From: Streptomyces scabichelini
GTDB lineage: Bacteria; Actinomycetota; Actinomycetes; Streptomycetales; Streptomycetaceae
Reading direction: 5' to 3'
Length of the DNA stretch: 64,000 nucleotides
NCBI RefSeq assembly: GCF_011045015.1
Contig: NZ_JAAKZY010000009.1
Location: 39,843 to 103,842, forward strand
Positions 44,204-54,383 of this stretch are shown piece by piece (positions within the stretch are counted from its first letter, which is position 1; each line of letters begins with the position of its first letter). Below the pieces are notes generated by a model. That model worked only from the letters and a program-made list of their open reading frames with translations. It ran no database searches and was not told the DNA's origin. Both the position numbers and the translations under genes were made by a program.

Positions 44204-46873
44204 ATGACGGAGGCACGGCCGGGAACGGCCGCCTCGGCTCCCCTCTGGGAGCGCGACGCGGAACTCTCCGCGATCGCGGAAGCCGTCGACGCCCTGCGGG
44301 CCGGCCCGGGCGCGGGCAGCGTACTGCTGTTGAGCGGCGAGGCCGGCATCGGCAAGACCGCACTGCTCGCCGAGGCCCGCCGGATGGCGAAGAACCGCCG
44401 CTGCACGGTGTGGTCGGCGCGCGGCGGCGAGACCCTCACCTCCGTTCCCTTCAATGTCGTACGGCAGTTGCTGCAGCCCGCGCTCGTGTCGCTCATGCCG
44501 GACGAGGCGCGCGAGTACTTCGGCGACTGGTACGACATCGCCGGACCCGCCCTCGGCATAGCGGAACCGGGTGCGCGCCAGGCCGACCCGCAGTACGTGT
44601 GCGACGGACTGGTCGCGGCGGTGCGCCGGCTCGCCCGGCGCGAGTGGCCGCTGGTGCTGCTCGTCGACGACGCGCACTGGGCCGACCAGGAGACCCTGCA
44701 CTGGCTGGCCGCGTTCACGGAACGCCTCGACGACCTGCCCGTCCTCGTCGTGGTCGCCCGCCGCCCCGCAGGAGTCACCGGCGAGAGCGCCCGCCACCTC
44801 GACGCGATCGGCGCCACGGCCCGAGCGGCCTCCACCCTGCGCGCGCTGACCCCGGACGCCACGGCCGGGCTCACCCGCGCCACGCTCGGCGAACACGCCG
44901 ACACCCCGTTCTGCCGCGAGGTGTGGGCGGTCACCGGCGGCAACCCGTACGAGACCGTGGAACTCCTCGCCAAGGTCCAGGACAGCGATCTGCAACCCGT
45001 CGAGGGCTCGGCCACCGAACTGCGCGCCCTGAACCGCTCGGCGCGCGGCCGCGGCCTGGTCGACCGTCTCGAAGGGCTCGGCGTCGACGCCACCAGGCTC
45101 GCCTGGGCGGCCGCGGTCCTCGGCACCCAGATCTCGCTCGACATCGCGGCCGAACTCGCCGGGATGCCGCTGGACGAGGCGCAGCGCTGCGCGGACCTGC
45201 TGAGCGCGGCCCGCATCCTCACCGGGGCCGACCGGGCGAGCGGCCAAGTGACCGGCAACGACCTGGAGTTCGTCCACCCGCTGATCGCCAGTGCCGTCTA
45301 CCGCTCGATCCCCGACGGCCTGCGCACCGCGATGCACGGCGTGGCCGCCTCGGTCGTCACCGCGTCGGGCCTCGGCGCCGCGGCGGCCTCCCGCCACCTC
45401 CTGGAAGTGCACCCGGACGACGACCCCGACCTCGTACAGCAGATGCGCGAGGCCGCCCGCGAACACCTCGCCGTCGGCGCCCCGGAGGCGGCCCGCCGCT
45501 GTCTGGAGCGCGCCCTGCTCGAACCCCCGCTGCCTGAGGTCCACGCGCGCGTGCTCTACGAGTTGGGCTGCGCCACCCTCCTCACCTCGCCCGCCACCAC
45601 GATCCAGCACCTGCGGGAGGCGCTCACCCTGCACGGCCTGGAGAGCGACCTCCGCGTCGACGCCGTCTGCCGCCTCGCACAGGCGCTCGTCCACAACGAC
45701 CAGCTGGAGGAGGCCCTCCGCACGATCGACGAGGAGGTCGTCCGGCTGAAGCCCGGTCCCGAGCGGATGCGCCTTCAGGCCGTGCACTACATGTGGGAGG
45801 GCTTCCACGCCGACGAGCAGGACGCGCCCGGCCGCTCCCGCCGCCTCGCCGAACTCGTCAGGCCGCTGACCGGCCGCGACAACGCCGAGCGCGCCCTGCT
45901 CATCCTGCGGGCCTTCGACGCGACGACCCGGGGAGAGAACGCCGAGGAGGTCGTCGAACTGTGCGACCGCGCCCTCGTCAACGGCCGCCTCGCGCCCGGT
46001 CTCGGCTGGACCGACCCCGAGTGGAGCTTCGAACTCCTCATGATGCTCGGCCTCGCGTACACGGCCGCGGACCGCCTCGACCGCGCCGAAAGCCTCTTCT
46101 CGGAGGCCCAGCGGGCGTACGAGACCGCCGGGTGGAGCGGCGGCCACCTGGCCCTCGCGTACGGCTACGGCGGCTATGTGCACCGCAGACGGGGCCGGCT
46201 CAAGGACGCGGAGGACTTCCTGCGCAAGTCGCTGCTGCTGGTCGACCGTGTGGGCCGTGGTCTGCCCATGCACTGGCTGGTGGTCTGCATGCTCATCGAC
46301 ACGCTGCTCGCCCGCGGTCATGTCGACGAGGCCGAGGACATCGCCGAGCGCTACGCCTTCCAGCCGCCCCACCCGTCCACGAGCACCACTCCCGACACCC
46401 ACTCCATGCGCGGCCGCCTCCTGATCGCCACCGGGCGCGTCGAGGAGGGCATGAACGAACTGGAGGTCGCCGAGAAGATGGCCGCCTCCCGCGGCGGCCA
46501 CAACACGGTGATGGCGCCCTGGGCAGGAGACCTCGCCCGGGCGCTCGCCGCCTCGGACCCGAGGCGCGCCGCGGAGGTCGCGGCCGAACTCCGCGTCCAG
46601 GCCGAACGCTTCGGCACCGACACGGCCATAGGAGAGGCCCTCCGCTGCGCCGCCGCCCTGGAGACCGGCCAACGTGCGATCTCCCTGTACGCCCAGGCCG
46701 TCACGTACCTGGAGGCGTCACCCTGCTCCTACGAACATGCCCTCGCCCGCGTCGAGTACGGCATCGCGTCCCGCTCCGTCACCGAACTCGACCACGGCCT
46801 CACCCTGGCCCGTTCCTGCGGCGCGGACGGCCTGGTGGCCCGCGCACAGGAGGCGCTGGACACGCTGCGCTGA
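44204..46873 (+). CDS. Large AAA/STAND-type ATPase resembling LuxR-LAL regulators, without HTH
   Basis: An 889-residue protein with ribosome site GGGGAGG before the ATG. The N-terminus has Walker A GEAGIGKTALL (about residues 46-56) and Walker B LVLLVDDAHWAD (about 150), the sort of ATPase found in LAL/MalT-type regulators. The rest is helical repeats (TPR-like: DAEDFLRKSLLLVDRVG, ERALLEPPLPEVHARVLYE). LAL proteins normally end in a LuxR HTH; this one ends at QEALDTLR without any. It may act as a sensor or scaffold, or through a partner. Confidence 0.8.
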   Translation: MTEARPGTAASAPLWERDAELSAIAEAVDALRAGPGAGSVLLLSGEAGIGKTALLAEARRMAKNRRCTVWSARGGETLTSVPFNVVRQLLQPALVSLMPDEAREYFGDWYDIAGPALGIAEPGARQADPQYVCDGLVAAVRRLARREWPLVLLVDDAHWADQETLHWLAAFTERLDDLPVLVVVARRPAGVTGESARHLDAIGATARAASTLRALTPDATAGLTRATLGEHADTPFCREVWAVTGGNPYETVELLAKVQDSDLQPVEGSATELRALNRSARGRGLVDRLEGLGVDATRLAWAAAVLGTQISLDIAAELAGMPLDEAQRCADLLSAARILTGADRASGQVTGNDLEFVHPLIASAVYRSIPDGLRTAMHGVAASVVTASGLGAAAASRHLLEVHPDDDPDLVQQMREAAREHLAVGAPEAARRCLERALLEPPLPEVHARVLYELGCATLLTSPATTIQHLREALTLHGLESDLRVDAVCRLAQALVHNDQLEEALRTIDEEVVRLKPGPERMRLQAVHYMWEGFHADEQDAPGRSRRLAELVRPLTGRDNAERALLILRAFDATTRGENAEEVVELCDRALVNGRLAPGLGWTDPEWSFELLMMLGLAYTAADRLDRAESLFSEAQRAYETAGWSGGHLALAYGYGGYVHRRRGRLKDAEDFLRKSLLLVDRVGRGLPMHWLVVCMLIDTLLARGHVDEAEDIAERYAFQPPHPSTSTTPDTHSMRGRLLIATGRVEEGMNELEVAEKMAASRGGHNTVMAPWAGDLARALAASDPRRAAEVAAELRVQAERFGTDTAIGEALRCAAALETGQRAISLYAQAVTYLEASPCSYEHALARVEYGIASRSVTELDHGLTLARSCGADGLVARAQEALDTLR

Positions 46874-46888
46874 CCGCTGCCGGCCCGG

Positions 46889-47689
46889 TTACTTCTCCAG
46901 CAGCCGGTCCGTGACCGCCTCCAGGCGCTTCCACACATCATGGTCGTACGCCTGCGAGTGCGCCTGCGAGGGACTGGTGCCGTCGAAGTAGCGGCCGGTG
47001 GCGTCTTGGCCCGACTCCCCGGTGGCCAGGGCCAGTACGCCGGCCGCTCCGTCGGCCACGGTGGACCAGGGTTCGACATCGGCCTCGCGGACCATCGTGG
47101 TGTCCATGAAGGTGGCGGGGTGCAGCACGTTCACCGAGACACCGGTGCCCGCGAGTTCCTCGGCGAGGGCGAAGGTGTGTGCGGCGAGGGCGAGCTTGCT
47201 GCGGCGGTACGCCAGCACGCCGTCGTAGTCCCGCGTCACCTCGATGTCGTCGAAGTCCAGGGGCTGCTGGCCCGCCGAACCGACGTTGACGATCCGGGCG
47301 GGGGCGCTCGCGCGCAGCACGGGCAGCAGGGCGCGGGTGAGCGCGACCGGAGCCAGGTAGTTCACCGCCAGCCGCAGCTCGTGGCCGTCGGCGCTCTCCT
47401 CGCGCCCGCTGCCGGGGACGCCGAAGCCGACGCCCGCGTTGTTGATCAGCACGTCGAGGTGGGGGTGGGCCTTCGCGACCCGCGCGGCCAGGTCGCGCAC
47501 CTGCGCGAGCGAGGCCAGATCGGCGACGAAGCCGTACGCCTCCCCCTCCGTACGCAGCTCCTCGACCAGCTGCTCCGTGCGGCTCGGGTCGCGGCTGTGT
47601 GCGAGGACGGTGTGTCCGGAGCGGACGAGTTCGAAGGCGACGTGACGGCCGAGGCCGGAGGTCGCACCGGTGACAAGAACTGTGGCCAT
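46889..47689 (-). CDS. Short-chain dehydrogenase/reductase
   Basis: A 266-residue SDR: TGATSGLG cofactor motif (residues 7-14), LINNAGVGFG, catalytic Ser in NVGSAGQQ, and YRRSK (YxxxK) in LAYRRSKLALAA. The long insertion near ESADGHELRLAVNYLAPVAL and the C-terminal KRLEAVTDRLLEK match the light-dependent protochlorophyllide-reductase-like or retinol-type SDR group of Streptomyces. It lies between the AAA ATPase (15-bp convergent gap) and the pca operon end. Substrate unknown. Confidence 0.87.
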   Translation of the reverse strand: MATVLVTGATSGLGRHVAFELVRSGHTVLAHSRDPSRTEQLVEELRTEGEAYGFVADLASLAQVRDLAARVAKAHPHLDVLINNAGVGFGVPGSGREESADGHELRLAVNYLAPVALTRALLPVLRASAPARIVNVGSAGQQPLDFDDIEVTRDYDGVLAYRRSKLALAAHTFALAEELAGTGVSVNVLHPATFMDTTMVREADVEPWSTVADGAAGVLALATGESGQDATGRYFDGTSPSQAHSQAYDHDVWKRLEAVTDRLLEK

Positions 47690-47722
47690 GCCTCCACCCT
47701 AGGCAGGGTTGTCTCGCCCCCG

Positions 47723-48892
47723 TCACCCCGCGTCCTCGTCCTCCTCGGAGAGAACCCGCTGGGCCACCGCGAACGCCGAGTTCGCCGCCGGGACGCCGCA
47801 GTACACAGCCGTCTGCAGCAGCACCGCACCGATCTCCTCGGACGAGAGCCCGTTGCGACGGGCGGCACGGACGTGCATGGCCAGCTCGTCGTAGTGACCG
47901 TGCGCGACCAGCGCGGTAAGCGTGATCAGGCTGCGTTCGCGGCGCGACAGCGTCTCGTCCGTCCAGATCTCGCCCCACGCGTAGCGCGAGATGAAGTCCT
48001 GGAACCGGGCGGTGAACGGGGACTGCCGGGCCTGGGCGCGGTCCACATGAGCGTCGCCGAGCACTTGTCGGCGTACCTCCATCCCGCGCTTCGCGCCACC
48101 GTCGAAGTGCGCGCGCAGAGCGGTGAGTACGGCCTCCGGCTGCTCGGCGGGAGCCAGATGCGAGGCGCCCGGGATCTCGGTGAGCGCGGCACCGGGCACC
48201 GCGTCGGCGATCTCCCGCAGATGAGCGGGCGGGGTCGCCGGATCCTCACGGCCGGCGACGAGCAGGGTGGGCGCGGCGATCCGCGGCAGCCGCTCACGGA
48301 GGTCGAAGGCCGCGAGTGCGTCACAGCAGGCGGCATACGCGTCGGGGTCCGCCGTACGGTGATCCTCGACCAGCTCCGGAACGGTGAAACCAGGCGTGAA
48401 CCAACGGGAGTTCGCGTTCGCCGCAAGCCCCGCCAGCCCCTCCGCGCGGACGAGCGCGGCACGCTCCTCCCACGGCTTGGAGCCGTTGAAGTGAGCCGAG
48501 GAGCAGATCACGGCGAGGCGGTCGACCCGCTCCGGGTGGTACGCCGCGAGCTGCAGCCCCACCGCGCCGCCGAGCGAGACACCGGCGTACGAGAAGCGGC
48601 CGATGCCGAGCGAGTCCGCGAGTGAGAGGACCAGTCCGGCCAGCTCGGCGACGGTCGCGCCGGGCCCGATCAGGCCGGCGGGGGAGCCGCCGTGGCCGGG
48701 GAGGTCCCAGCGCACCACGCGGTGGGTGAGGGAGAGTTCCGGCGCGACCTTGTCCCACAAGGCTGTCGAGGTGCCCAGGGACGGGCCGAGCAGCAGCGGG
48801 GGAGCGGTGGCGGGTCCCTCGGCGCGGTGGTGCAGCTGCTTACCGGTCGGCTGCTTACCGGTCGACTGGTTACCGGTCGGATGGGTGGTCAA
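47723..48892 (-). CDS. pcaL: Fused 3-oxoadipate enol-lactonase / 4-carboxymuconolactone decarboxylase
   Basis: A 389-residue fusion that does two consecutive steps of the protocatechuate branch. Residues about 25-265 are the enol-lactone hydrolase (nucleophile GVSLGG, late His in GASHLAP). Residues about 270-389 are the decarboxylase (MEVRRQVLGDAHVDRA, FISRYAWGEIWT, HVRAARRNGLSSEEIGAVL). TTG at 48892 overlaps the pcaB stop (TTGA) and is the best start, since no ATG or GTG lies before LHHRAEGPA. The first 15 residues come from 15-bp tandem repeats and are not part of the fold. Confidence 0.92.
   Translation of the reverse strand: MTTHPTGNQSTGKQPTGKQLHHRAEGPATAPPLLLGPSLGTSTALWDKVAPELSLTHRVVRWDLPGHGGSPAGLIGPGATVAELAGLVLSLADSLGIGRFSYAGVSLGGAVGLQLAAYHPERVDRLAVICSSAHFNGSKPWEERAALVRAEGLAGLAANANSRWFTPGFTVPELVEDHRTADPDAYAACCDALAAFDLRERLPRIAAPTLLVAGREDPATPPAHLREIADAVPGAALTEIPGASHLAPAEQPEAVLTALRAHFDGGAKRGMEVRRQVLGDAHVDRAQARQSPFTARFQDFISRYAWGEIWTDETLSRRERSLITLTALVAHGHYDELAMHVRAARRNGLSSEEIGAVLLQTAVYCGVPAANSAFAVAQRVLSEEDEDAG
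48835..48879 (-). repeat. Three 15-bp tandem repeats in the pcaL start
   Basis: Three consecutive 15-bp units (two identical, one with three changes; each ends CTTACCGGTCG-like on the plus strand) encode TGNQS, TGKQP and TGKQL at the PcaL N-terminus, lying between the coupled start codon and the hydrolase domain. Confidence 0.8.
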
Positions 48893-50226
48893 CGTCGCTC
48901 CAGAGCACGGTCGGTGAGGGCTCCCGCGGAGCCCGTGTACTGGGTCGGGTCGGTGAGGGCCGCGAGGTCGAGTTCCTTCAACTCGGGCTCTTCGGTGAGG
49001 AGTTCGAGGAGCGGCCGGTTCTCGGCGTTGGCCCGCTCGGCGGCCCGCGTGAGCAGCTCCTTCGCACGGGCGCGGCCGAGCACCGGCGCGAGTTCGGCGG
49101 ACAGCCGCTCGGAGACGATCAGGCCGTGCGTGAGGTCCAGGTGGGCGCGCATCGCCTCCGGGTGCACGCGGAGGCCTTCGGTCAGCTCGGCCGCGTCGCG
49201 CGCCGCGCCGCCGACCAGGCGGAGCAGATCGCGCAGGGGTTCCCACTCGGCGTGCCAGGCACCCGCGGGGCGTTCGTCCTCGGCGGCCAGGGAGCCGTAC
49301 AGCGTCGCGGCGAGCTGCGGCGCACGGCGGGCCGCGGCGGCGATCAGCGTGGCGCGCACCGGGTTCGCCTTGTGCGGCATCGCGGAGGAACCGCCGCGGG
49401 AGCCCTCGCTCAGCTCGCGGATCTCCGTACGCGTGAGGGTGAGCACGTCCGCCGCCGTCTTGCCGAGGGCGCCCGCTGTGAACGCCAGGGCTCCGGCGAG
49501 ATCGGCGACCGGGGTTCGGAGGGTGTGCCAGGGCAACACCGGGGTGGCGAGGCCGAGTTCACGGGCGTACGCCTCGACGAGCGCGCCGGTGTCCGAAGCG
49601 CCGTACGCGGTGAAGGCCGCCAACGTGCCCGCCGCGCCCCCGAGTTGGGCCGGGAGCCCGTCGCGTACGGCCTGGACGCGGTCCCGTGCGTCCAGCGCCA
49701 GGGACCGCCACCCCGCGGCCTTGAGACCGAAGGTCGTCGGCACCGCGTGCTGCGTCAGCGTCCGCCCGGGCATGGCTGTGTCCCGGTGCTCACGAGCGTG
49801 CCGGGCGAGCGCATGCTCCGTACGGGCCAGATCCGCCAGGACGAGGTCCAGTGTCCGCGCGGCCACCAGCATCATGGCTGTGTCCATGATGTCCTGGCTG
49901 GTCGCGCCCCGATGGACGTACGGGGCGTACTCCTCATCCACCGCGCCGACCGCCGCGGTCAGATCCGCGACCAGCGGGATCACCGGATTGCCGCCGGCCC
50001 GCGCGCGCAGCGCGAGGTCATGGACGTCGAAGCGCGCCGCGTCGGCAGCCGCGTCCACTGCCGCGGCGGCGTCCGGAGGCGCGAGGCCGAGCGACGCTTG
50101 CGCACACGTGAGCGCCGCCTCCGCGTCCAGCAGCGCCTGGAGGAAGGCGGTGTCGCCGGTCGCGGACGACGCGGGGGAGCCTGCCCACCCGGGGGCGAGC
50201 AGGCTGTCGGTGTGGCCGAGGGTCAC
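48889..50226 (-). CDS. pcaB: 3-carboxy-cis,cis-muconate cycloisomerase
   Basis: A 445-residue member of the fumarase/aspartase superfamily that converts 3-carboxymuconate to 4-carboxymuconolactone in the cytoplasm. Signatures: GHTDSLLAPGW start, HRGATSQDIMDTA, the GGSSAMPHKANPVRA superfamily motif, and the TLTQHAVPTTFGLK segment. GTG at 50226 forms a GTGA overlap with the pcaG stop. Genes before and after are coupled, in the order known from S. coelicolor. Confidence 0.93.
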   Translation of the reverse strand: MTLGHTDSLLAPGWAGSPASSATGDTAFLQALLDAEAALTCAQASLGLAPPDAAAAVDAAADAARFDVHDLALRARAGGNPVIPLVADLTAAVGAVDEEYAPYVHRGATSQDIMDTAMMLVAARTLDLVLADLARTEHALARHAREHRDTAMPGRTLTQHAVPTTFGLKAAGWRSLALDARDRVQAVRDGLPAQLGGAAGTLAAFTAYGASDTGALVEAYARELGLATPVLPWHTLRTPVADLAGALAFTAGALGKTAADVLTLTRTEIRELSEGSRGGSSAMPHKANPVRATLIAAAARRAPQLAATLYGSLAAEDERPAGAWHAEWEPLRDLLRLVGGAARDAAELTEGLRVHPEAMRAHLDLTHGLIVSERLSAELAPVLGRARAKELLTRAAERANAENRPLLELLTEEPELKELDLAALTDPTQYTGSAGALTDRALERR

Positions 50227-50798
50227 TGGAACTCCAGGAAGACCGTTTCGCCTTCGCCCTGAAGGCGGATGTCGAAACGGTACGTGCGCCGCTCGCCGGG
50301 TTGTGCGACCAGCGTGGCCCGGCGCTCCGCGGGCAGCGAGTCGAGCAGCGGGTCCGCCCCGTCCGCGAGATACGCCCGCGTGTACAGGTGGTGCAGCAGA
50401 CCGCGCGCGAACACGCACACGCTGATGTACGGCAGCCCGGCGTTGCCCGGCGGCAGCGTGTACAGCGCGTAGTGCCCGTCCGCGTCCGTGGCGACCCGCC
50501 CGAAACCGGTGAAGTCGGTGCCGTTGCGGCCGAGGTAGCCGCCGGTCACCGGGTTACGGCGCATCGAACCGGGGGCGCCCTTGAGGGAGCCGTCCGGAGC
50601 CGCCTGCCAGAACTCCAGGATGGCGTCCGGGACCGGCTTGCCCTCGCCGTCCCATACGTACCCGTGCAGGGTGATCTGGTCGGGGTGCCCCTTCGGCGCC
50701 ACCTGCTCGCCCTCGGGGAAGGGCAGCGCGTACCCGTAGAAGGGGCCGACGGTGTGGGAGGGGGTGGGGAGGACTTGCCCCGTGGTGTTCTCGGTCAT
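50223..50798 (-). CDS. pcaG: Protocatechuate 3,4-dioxygenase alpha subunit
   Basis: A 191-residue subunit of the ring-cleaving dioxygenase that opens protocatechuate to 3-carboxymuconate. Features: PTPSHTVGPFYGYALPF at the start, LHGYVWDGEGKPVPDAILEF, and GFGRVATDADGHYALYTLPP. The alpha subunit lacks the iron ligands, which lie in the beta subunit. It starts two bases after the pcaH stop. Confidence 0.93.
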   Translation of the reverse strand: MTENTTGQVLPTPSHTVGPFYGYALPFPEGEQVAPKGHPDQITLHGYVWDGEGKPVPDAILEFWQAAPDGSLKGAPGSMRRNPVTGGYLGRNGTDFTGFGRVATDADGHYALYTLPPGNAGLPYISVCVFARGLLHHLYTRAYLADGADPLLDSLPAERRATLVAQPGERRTYRFDIRLQGEGETVFLEFQ

Positions 50799-50800
50799 GC

Positions 50801-51571
50801 TCAGCGACCTTCCTCGATCCAGGTGGCGGAGGGACCGTCGAGAACGATGTCCCACTCGTAGCCGAGCGAGAACTCGGGTTGCGAAAGGTCGTGGTTGTAC
50901 TGCGCGACCAGACGGCTGCGGGCCGACTCGTCGGTCACCGAGCGCAGGATCGGGTCGTACGGGAACAGCGGGTCGTTCGGGAAGTACATCTGTGTCACGA
51001 GCCGCTGCGTGAACGCCGAGCCGAACATCGAGAAGTGGATGTGCGCGGGCCGCCACGCGTTGGTGTGGTTGCGCCACGGGTAGGCGCCCGGCTTGATCGT
51101 GCGGAAGAAGTACCGGCCCTGATCGTCCGTCAGAGTCCTTCCCACACCGGTGAAGTTGGGGTCGAGCGGCGCCGGGTGCTGGTCGCGCAGATGCGCGTAG
51201 CGGCCCGAGGCGTTGGCCTGCCACAGCTCGATGAGCTGGCCGCGCACCGGGCGCCCGTCCCGGTCGAGCAGCCGTCCGGAGACGGTGATGCGCTCGCCGA
51301 GCGGCTCGCCCTGGTGCTGCACGGTGAGGTCGTTGTCGATCTCGGTGATGTCGGTCGGACCGAACACCGGACCGGACAGCTCGACCGTCTCCGGGTCGCC
51401 CCCGTTCACCGCGACCAGCGGCTGCTTGGGGTGACGCAGCACCGAGCTGCGGTACGGGGCGTAGTCGCGCGGCGGGTGGTGCTGGACCGGGGCACCGCCG
51501 GCGACGGCTTTGTCGTACGCGTTCTGGAGGTCGTTGATCTCGACGTCGATGTCCGACTGGGTGAGCGTCAT
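50801..51571 (-). CDS. pcaH: Protocatechuate 3,4-dioxygenase beta subunit
   Basis: A 256-residue catalytic subunit. The non-haem Fe(III) ligands are in place: Tyr in ASGRYAHLRDQH, and Tyr, His, His in GAYPWRNHTNAWRPAHIHFS. The rest follows the family (HPKQPLVAVNGGDPETVEL, VSGRLLDRDGRPVRGQLIEL). Together with PcaG it forms the alpha/beta dioxygenase. It lies 34 bp after pcaF. Confidence 0.94.
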   Translation of the reverse strand: MTLTQSDIDVEINDLQNAYDKAVAGGAPVQHHPPRDYAPYRSSVLRHPKQPLVAVNGGDPETVELSGPVFGPTDITEIDNDLTVQHQGEPLGERITVSGRLLDRDGRPVRGQLIELWQANASGRYAHLRDQHPAPLDPNFTGVGRTLTDDQGRYFFRTIKPGAYPWRNHTNAWRPAHIHFSMFGSAFTQRLVTQMYFPNDPLFPYDPILRSVTDESARSRLVAQYNHDLSQPEFSLGYEWDIVLDGPSATWIEEGR

Positions 51572-51605
51572 GAGGATTCCGATTCCCTACGGGTCCTGAG
51601 TGGTC

Positions 51606-52808
51606 TTAGCGTTCGAGGACGAGGGCCAGGCCCTGGCCGACGCCGATACAGAGGGTGGCGACGCCAACTCCCGAGCCCTTGCGGGCGAGTTGATGGGCGA
51701 CGGTCCCGGCGAGCCGGGCGCCCGAGGCGCCCAGCGGGTGGCCGAGCGCGATCGCGCCGCCCTGAGGGTTGAGGACCGCCGGATCGAACTCCGGCCACTC
51801 GGCGACGCAGCCGAGTACCTGCGCGGCGAACGCCTCGTTGAGTTCCAGAGTCGACAGATCGGCAAATCCCCTGCCTGCCTTGGCGAGGGCGCGGTTGACC
51901 GCTTCGACGGGGGCGAGCCCGAAGTAGTGCGGGTCGATAGCGGAGACGCCGGAGGCGGAGACGCGGGCGAGCGGCTCGCGGCCGGTGGCCCGCAGGCCGT
52001 CCTCGTCGACCAGCAGCAGCGCCGCGGCCCCGTCGTTGAGCGGGGAGGCGTTGCCCGCCGTCACCGTCCCGTTCTCCTTGCGGAAGGACGGCTTGAGTTT
52101 CGCCATGGCGGCGAGGGACGCGTCTGCGCGTACGCATTCGTCGGTGCCGAAGACGACCGGGTCGCCCTTGCACTGCGGGATCGACACGGGGGCGAGCTCG
52201 GCGTCGAAGGCGCCCGCGGCCTGGGCTGCGGAGGCCTTCTGGTGGGAGGCCAGCGCGAACTCGTCCTGCTGCTCCCGGCTGATCTTGTGCTTCTCGGCGA
52301 TCAACTCCGCGCTCTCACCGAGCGGGACGGTCCACTGCGGGTCCATCTTCGGGTTGACCATGCGCCAGCCGAGAGTCGTCGAGTACAGCTCGGTGTGCCC
52401 GGCCGGGAAGGGCTTGTCGCTCTTCGGCAGGACGTATGGAGCACGGGTCATCGACTCGACGCCGCCGGCCAGGGCGATGGAGGCGTCGCCGAGCGCGATG
52501 GCCCGCGCGGCCTGGATGACGGCTTCGAGGCCGGAGGCGCACAGCCGGTTGACGGTCACGCCGGGCACGGAGGTGGGCAGGCCCGCGAGAAGGGCGGCCA
52601 TGCGTCCGACGTTGCGGTTCTCCTCGCCCGCGCCGTTCGCGTTGCCGAAGTACACGTCCTCGATCCGGGACGGGTCCAAGTCGGGCGTACGAGCGAGGAG
52701 TTCACGGATGGCGTGCGCGCCGAGGTCGTCCGGGCGTACGCCTGCCAGCGAACCGTTGTACCTGCCGAACGGGGTGCGGACGGCATCGACGATGTAGACG
52801 TCCTTCAT
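51606..52808 (-). CDS. pcaF: Beta-ketoadipyl-CoA thiolase
   Basis: A 400-residue thiolase that cleaves 3-oxoadipyl-CoA to succinyl-CoA and acetyl-CoA, the last pathway step. Nucleophilic Cys in [12 protein letters not shown], catalytic His in [16 protein letters not shown], and second Cys in LCIGVGQG. The start [20 protein letters not shown] is typical. ATG at 52808 overlaps the pcaJ stop. Confidence 0.94.
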   Translation of the reverse strand: MKDVYIVDAVRTPFGRYNGSLAGVRPDDLGAHAIRELLARTPDLDPSRIEDVYFGNANGAGEENRNVGRMAALLAGLPTSVPGVTVNRLCASGLEAVIQAARAIALGDASIALAGGVESMTRAPYVLPKSDKPFPAGHTELYSTTLGWRMVNPKMDPQWTVPLGESAELIAEKHKISREQQDEFALASHQKASAAQAAGAFDAELAPVSIPQCKGDPVVFGTDECVRADASLAAMAKLKPSFRKENGTVTAGNASPLNDGAAALLLVDEDGLRATGREPLARVSASGVSAIDPHYFGLAPVEAVNRALAKAGRGFADLSTLELNEAFAAQVLGCVAEWPEFDPAVLNPQGGAIALGHPLGASGARLAGTVAHQLARKGSGVGVATLCIGVGQGLALVLER

Positions 52809-53449
52809 ACGGTCTCCTCCGGAGTGCGAACCTTCGCGGCGGTCTTCGCGACGATCTCCTCGGTCTCGACACCCGGCGCGGTCTCCACCAGCAGCAGACC
52901 CTCGTCCGTCACGTCCAGCACCCCCAGATCCGTGATGATCCGGTTGACGCACGTCTTGCCGGTCAGCGGCAGCGCGCACTCCTCCAGGATCTTCGGGCTG
53001 CCGTCCTTGGCGGTGTGCGTCATCACGACGATCACCCGGCGGGCGCCGTGCACCAGGTCCATGGCACCACCGATGCCGGTGATCAGCTTGCCGGGGATGG
53101 CCCAGTTGGCGAGGTCCCCGCGGGCGGACACCTGCATGGCGCCGAGTACGGCGACGTCGATGTGGCCGCCGCGGATCATCCCGAAGGAGAGGGAGGAGTC
53201 GAAGTACGAAGCGCCGGGCAGGACCGTGACGGTCTCCTTGCCGGCGTTGATGAGGTCCGGGTCGACCTGGTCCTCGGTCGGGTACGGGCCGGTGCCGAGG
53301 ATGCCGTTCTCGGACTCCAGGATCACCTCGACGCCGGGCGGGAGGTAGTTGGGGATCAGCGTCGGCAGGCCGATGCCGAGGTTCACGTACTGGCCGTCCG
53401 CCAGCTCGCGCGCCGCGCGGGCGGCCATCTCTTCACGCGCCCAGGCCAT
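52805..53449 (-). CDS. pcaJ: 3-oxoadipate CoA-transferase beta subunit
   Basis: A 214-residue subunit. The catalytic Glu is in the SENG motif ([15 protein letters not shown]). [19 protein letters not shown] and [15 protein letters not shown] are family features. It pairs with PcaI to move CoA from succinyl-CoA to 3-oxoadipate. Start and stop overlap with both neighbours. Confidence 0.93.
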   Translation of the reverse strand: MAWAREEMAARAARELADGQYVNLGIGLPTLIPNYLPPGVEVILESENGILGTGPYPTEDQVDPDLINAGKETVTVLPGASYFDSSLSFGMIRGGHIDVAVLGAMQVSARGDLANWAIPGKLITGIGGAMDLVHGARRVIVVMTHTAKDGSPKILEECALPLTGKTCVNRIITDLGVLDVTDEGLLLVETAPGVETEEIVAKTAAKVRTPEETV

Positions 53450-54204
53450 CAGGAACTCACCGTCCGCTGCTCGATCATCTTGGCGCTCGCCTGCTCCGGA
53501 GTCAGGGCGATCACCCGCTGCACGAAGATCCCCGGCAGATGCACCGCGTCCGGATCGATCTCGCCCGGCTCCACGAGTTCCTCGACCTCGGCGATCGTCA
53601 CCCGCCCCGCCATCGCGGCCAGGGGATTGAAGTTACGGGACGACTTGTTGAAGACCAGGTTCCCGTGCCGGTCGCCCCGCGCGGCCCGTACGAGGGCGAA
53701 GTCGGTGCGGATGCCGTGCTCCAGCACATACTCCGTGCCGTCGAACTCGCGGACCTCCTTGGGCGGCGAGGCGAGCGCGACGCCGCCCTCACCGTCGTAC
53801 CGCCAGGGCAGTCCGCCGTCGGCGACCTGGGTGCCGACGCCGGCCGGTGTGTAGAAGGCGGGGATCCCGGCCCCGCCGGCCCGCAGCCGCTCGGCCAGGG
53901 TGCCCTGCGGGATCATCTCGACCTCCAGCTCACCGGCCAGGTACTGGCGTGCGAACTCCTTGTTCGCGCCGATGTACGACCCGGTGACACGAGCGATGCG
54001 GCCCGCCGCCAGGAGTGTCGCGAGCCCCGACTCCATCGCCCCGCAGTTGTTGGAGACCACGCTCAGACCGGAGACCCCGCGCTCGTACAGAGCCTGGATC
54101 AGAACATTCGGCACACCGCTCAGCCCGAAACCACCCACCGCGAGCGACGCGCCGTCCGGCACATCGGCCACCGCCTCGGCGGCTGTGGCGACCACCTTGT
54201 CCAT
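53449..54204 (-). CDS. pcaI: 3-oxoadipate CoA-transferase alpha subunit
   Basis: A 251-residue subunit and first gene of the pca operon. CoA-binding glycine-rich motif [14 protein letters not shown] near the start, [15 protein letters not shown], and [19 protein letters not shown]. Its stop overlaps the pcaJ ATG by one base. The promoter lies in the 209-bp gap to the divergent pcaV and carries a probable PcaV site 44 bp before the ATG. Confidence 0.93.
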   Translation of the reverse strand: MDKVVATAAEAVADVPDGASLAVGGFGLSGVPNVLIQALYERGVSGLSVVSNNCGAMESGLATLLAAGRIARVTGSYIGANKEFARQYLAGELEVEMIPQGTLAERLRAGGAGIPAFYTPAGVGTQVADGGLPWRYDGEGGVALASPPKEVREFDGTEYVLEHGIRTDFALVRAARGDRHGNLVFNKSSRNFNPLAAMAGRVTIAEVEELVEPGEIDPDAVHLPGIFVQRVIALTPEQASAKMIEQRTVSS

Positions 54205-54247
54205 CCGTGAAGCCCCATCTCTTTCGAGCGGCCAGCTCCCTTATTGC

Positions 54248-54259
54248 TCAGGGCACTGA
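54248..54259 (-). promoter_or_regulatory. Putative PcaV operator near pcaI
   Basis: TCAGTGCCCTGA on the minus strand, a near-palindrome. An almost identical 12-mer in the opposite direction lies before pcaV at 54384. The pairing across the divergent promoter fits two PcaV sites. Confidence 0.5.
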
Positions 54260-54383
54260 CTATTTCTGCGAGGTTGCCCTCACGCTGCCATCCGGTGATG
54301 CGGTCGTCAAGACCTCATACGTACGGGCAGGTGAGATGGCCGGCGCTCGCGGGCAGACAGCGGTATGGCGTGAGCGGTATTGT

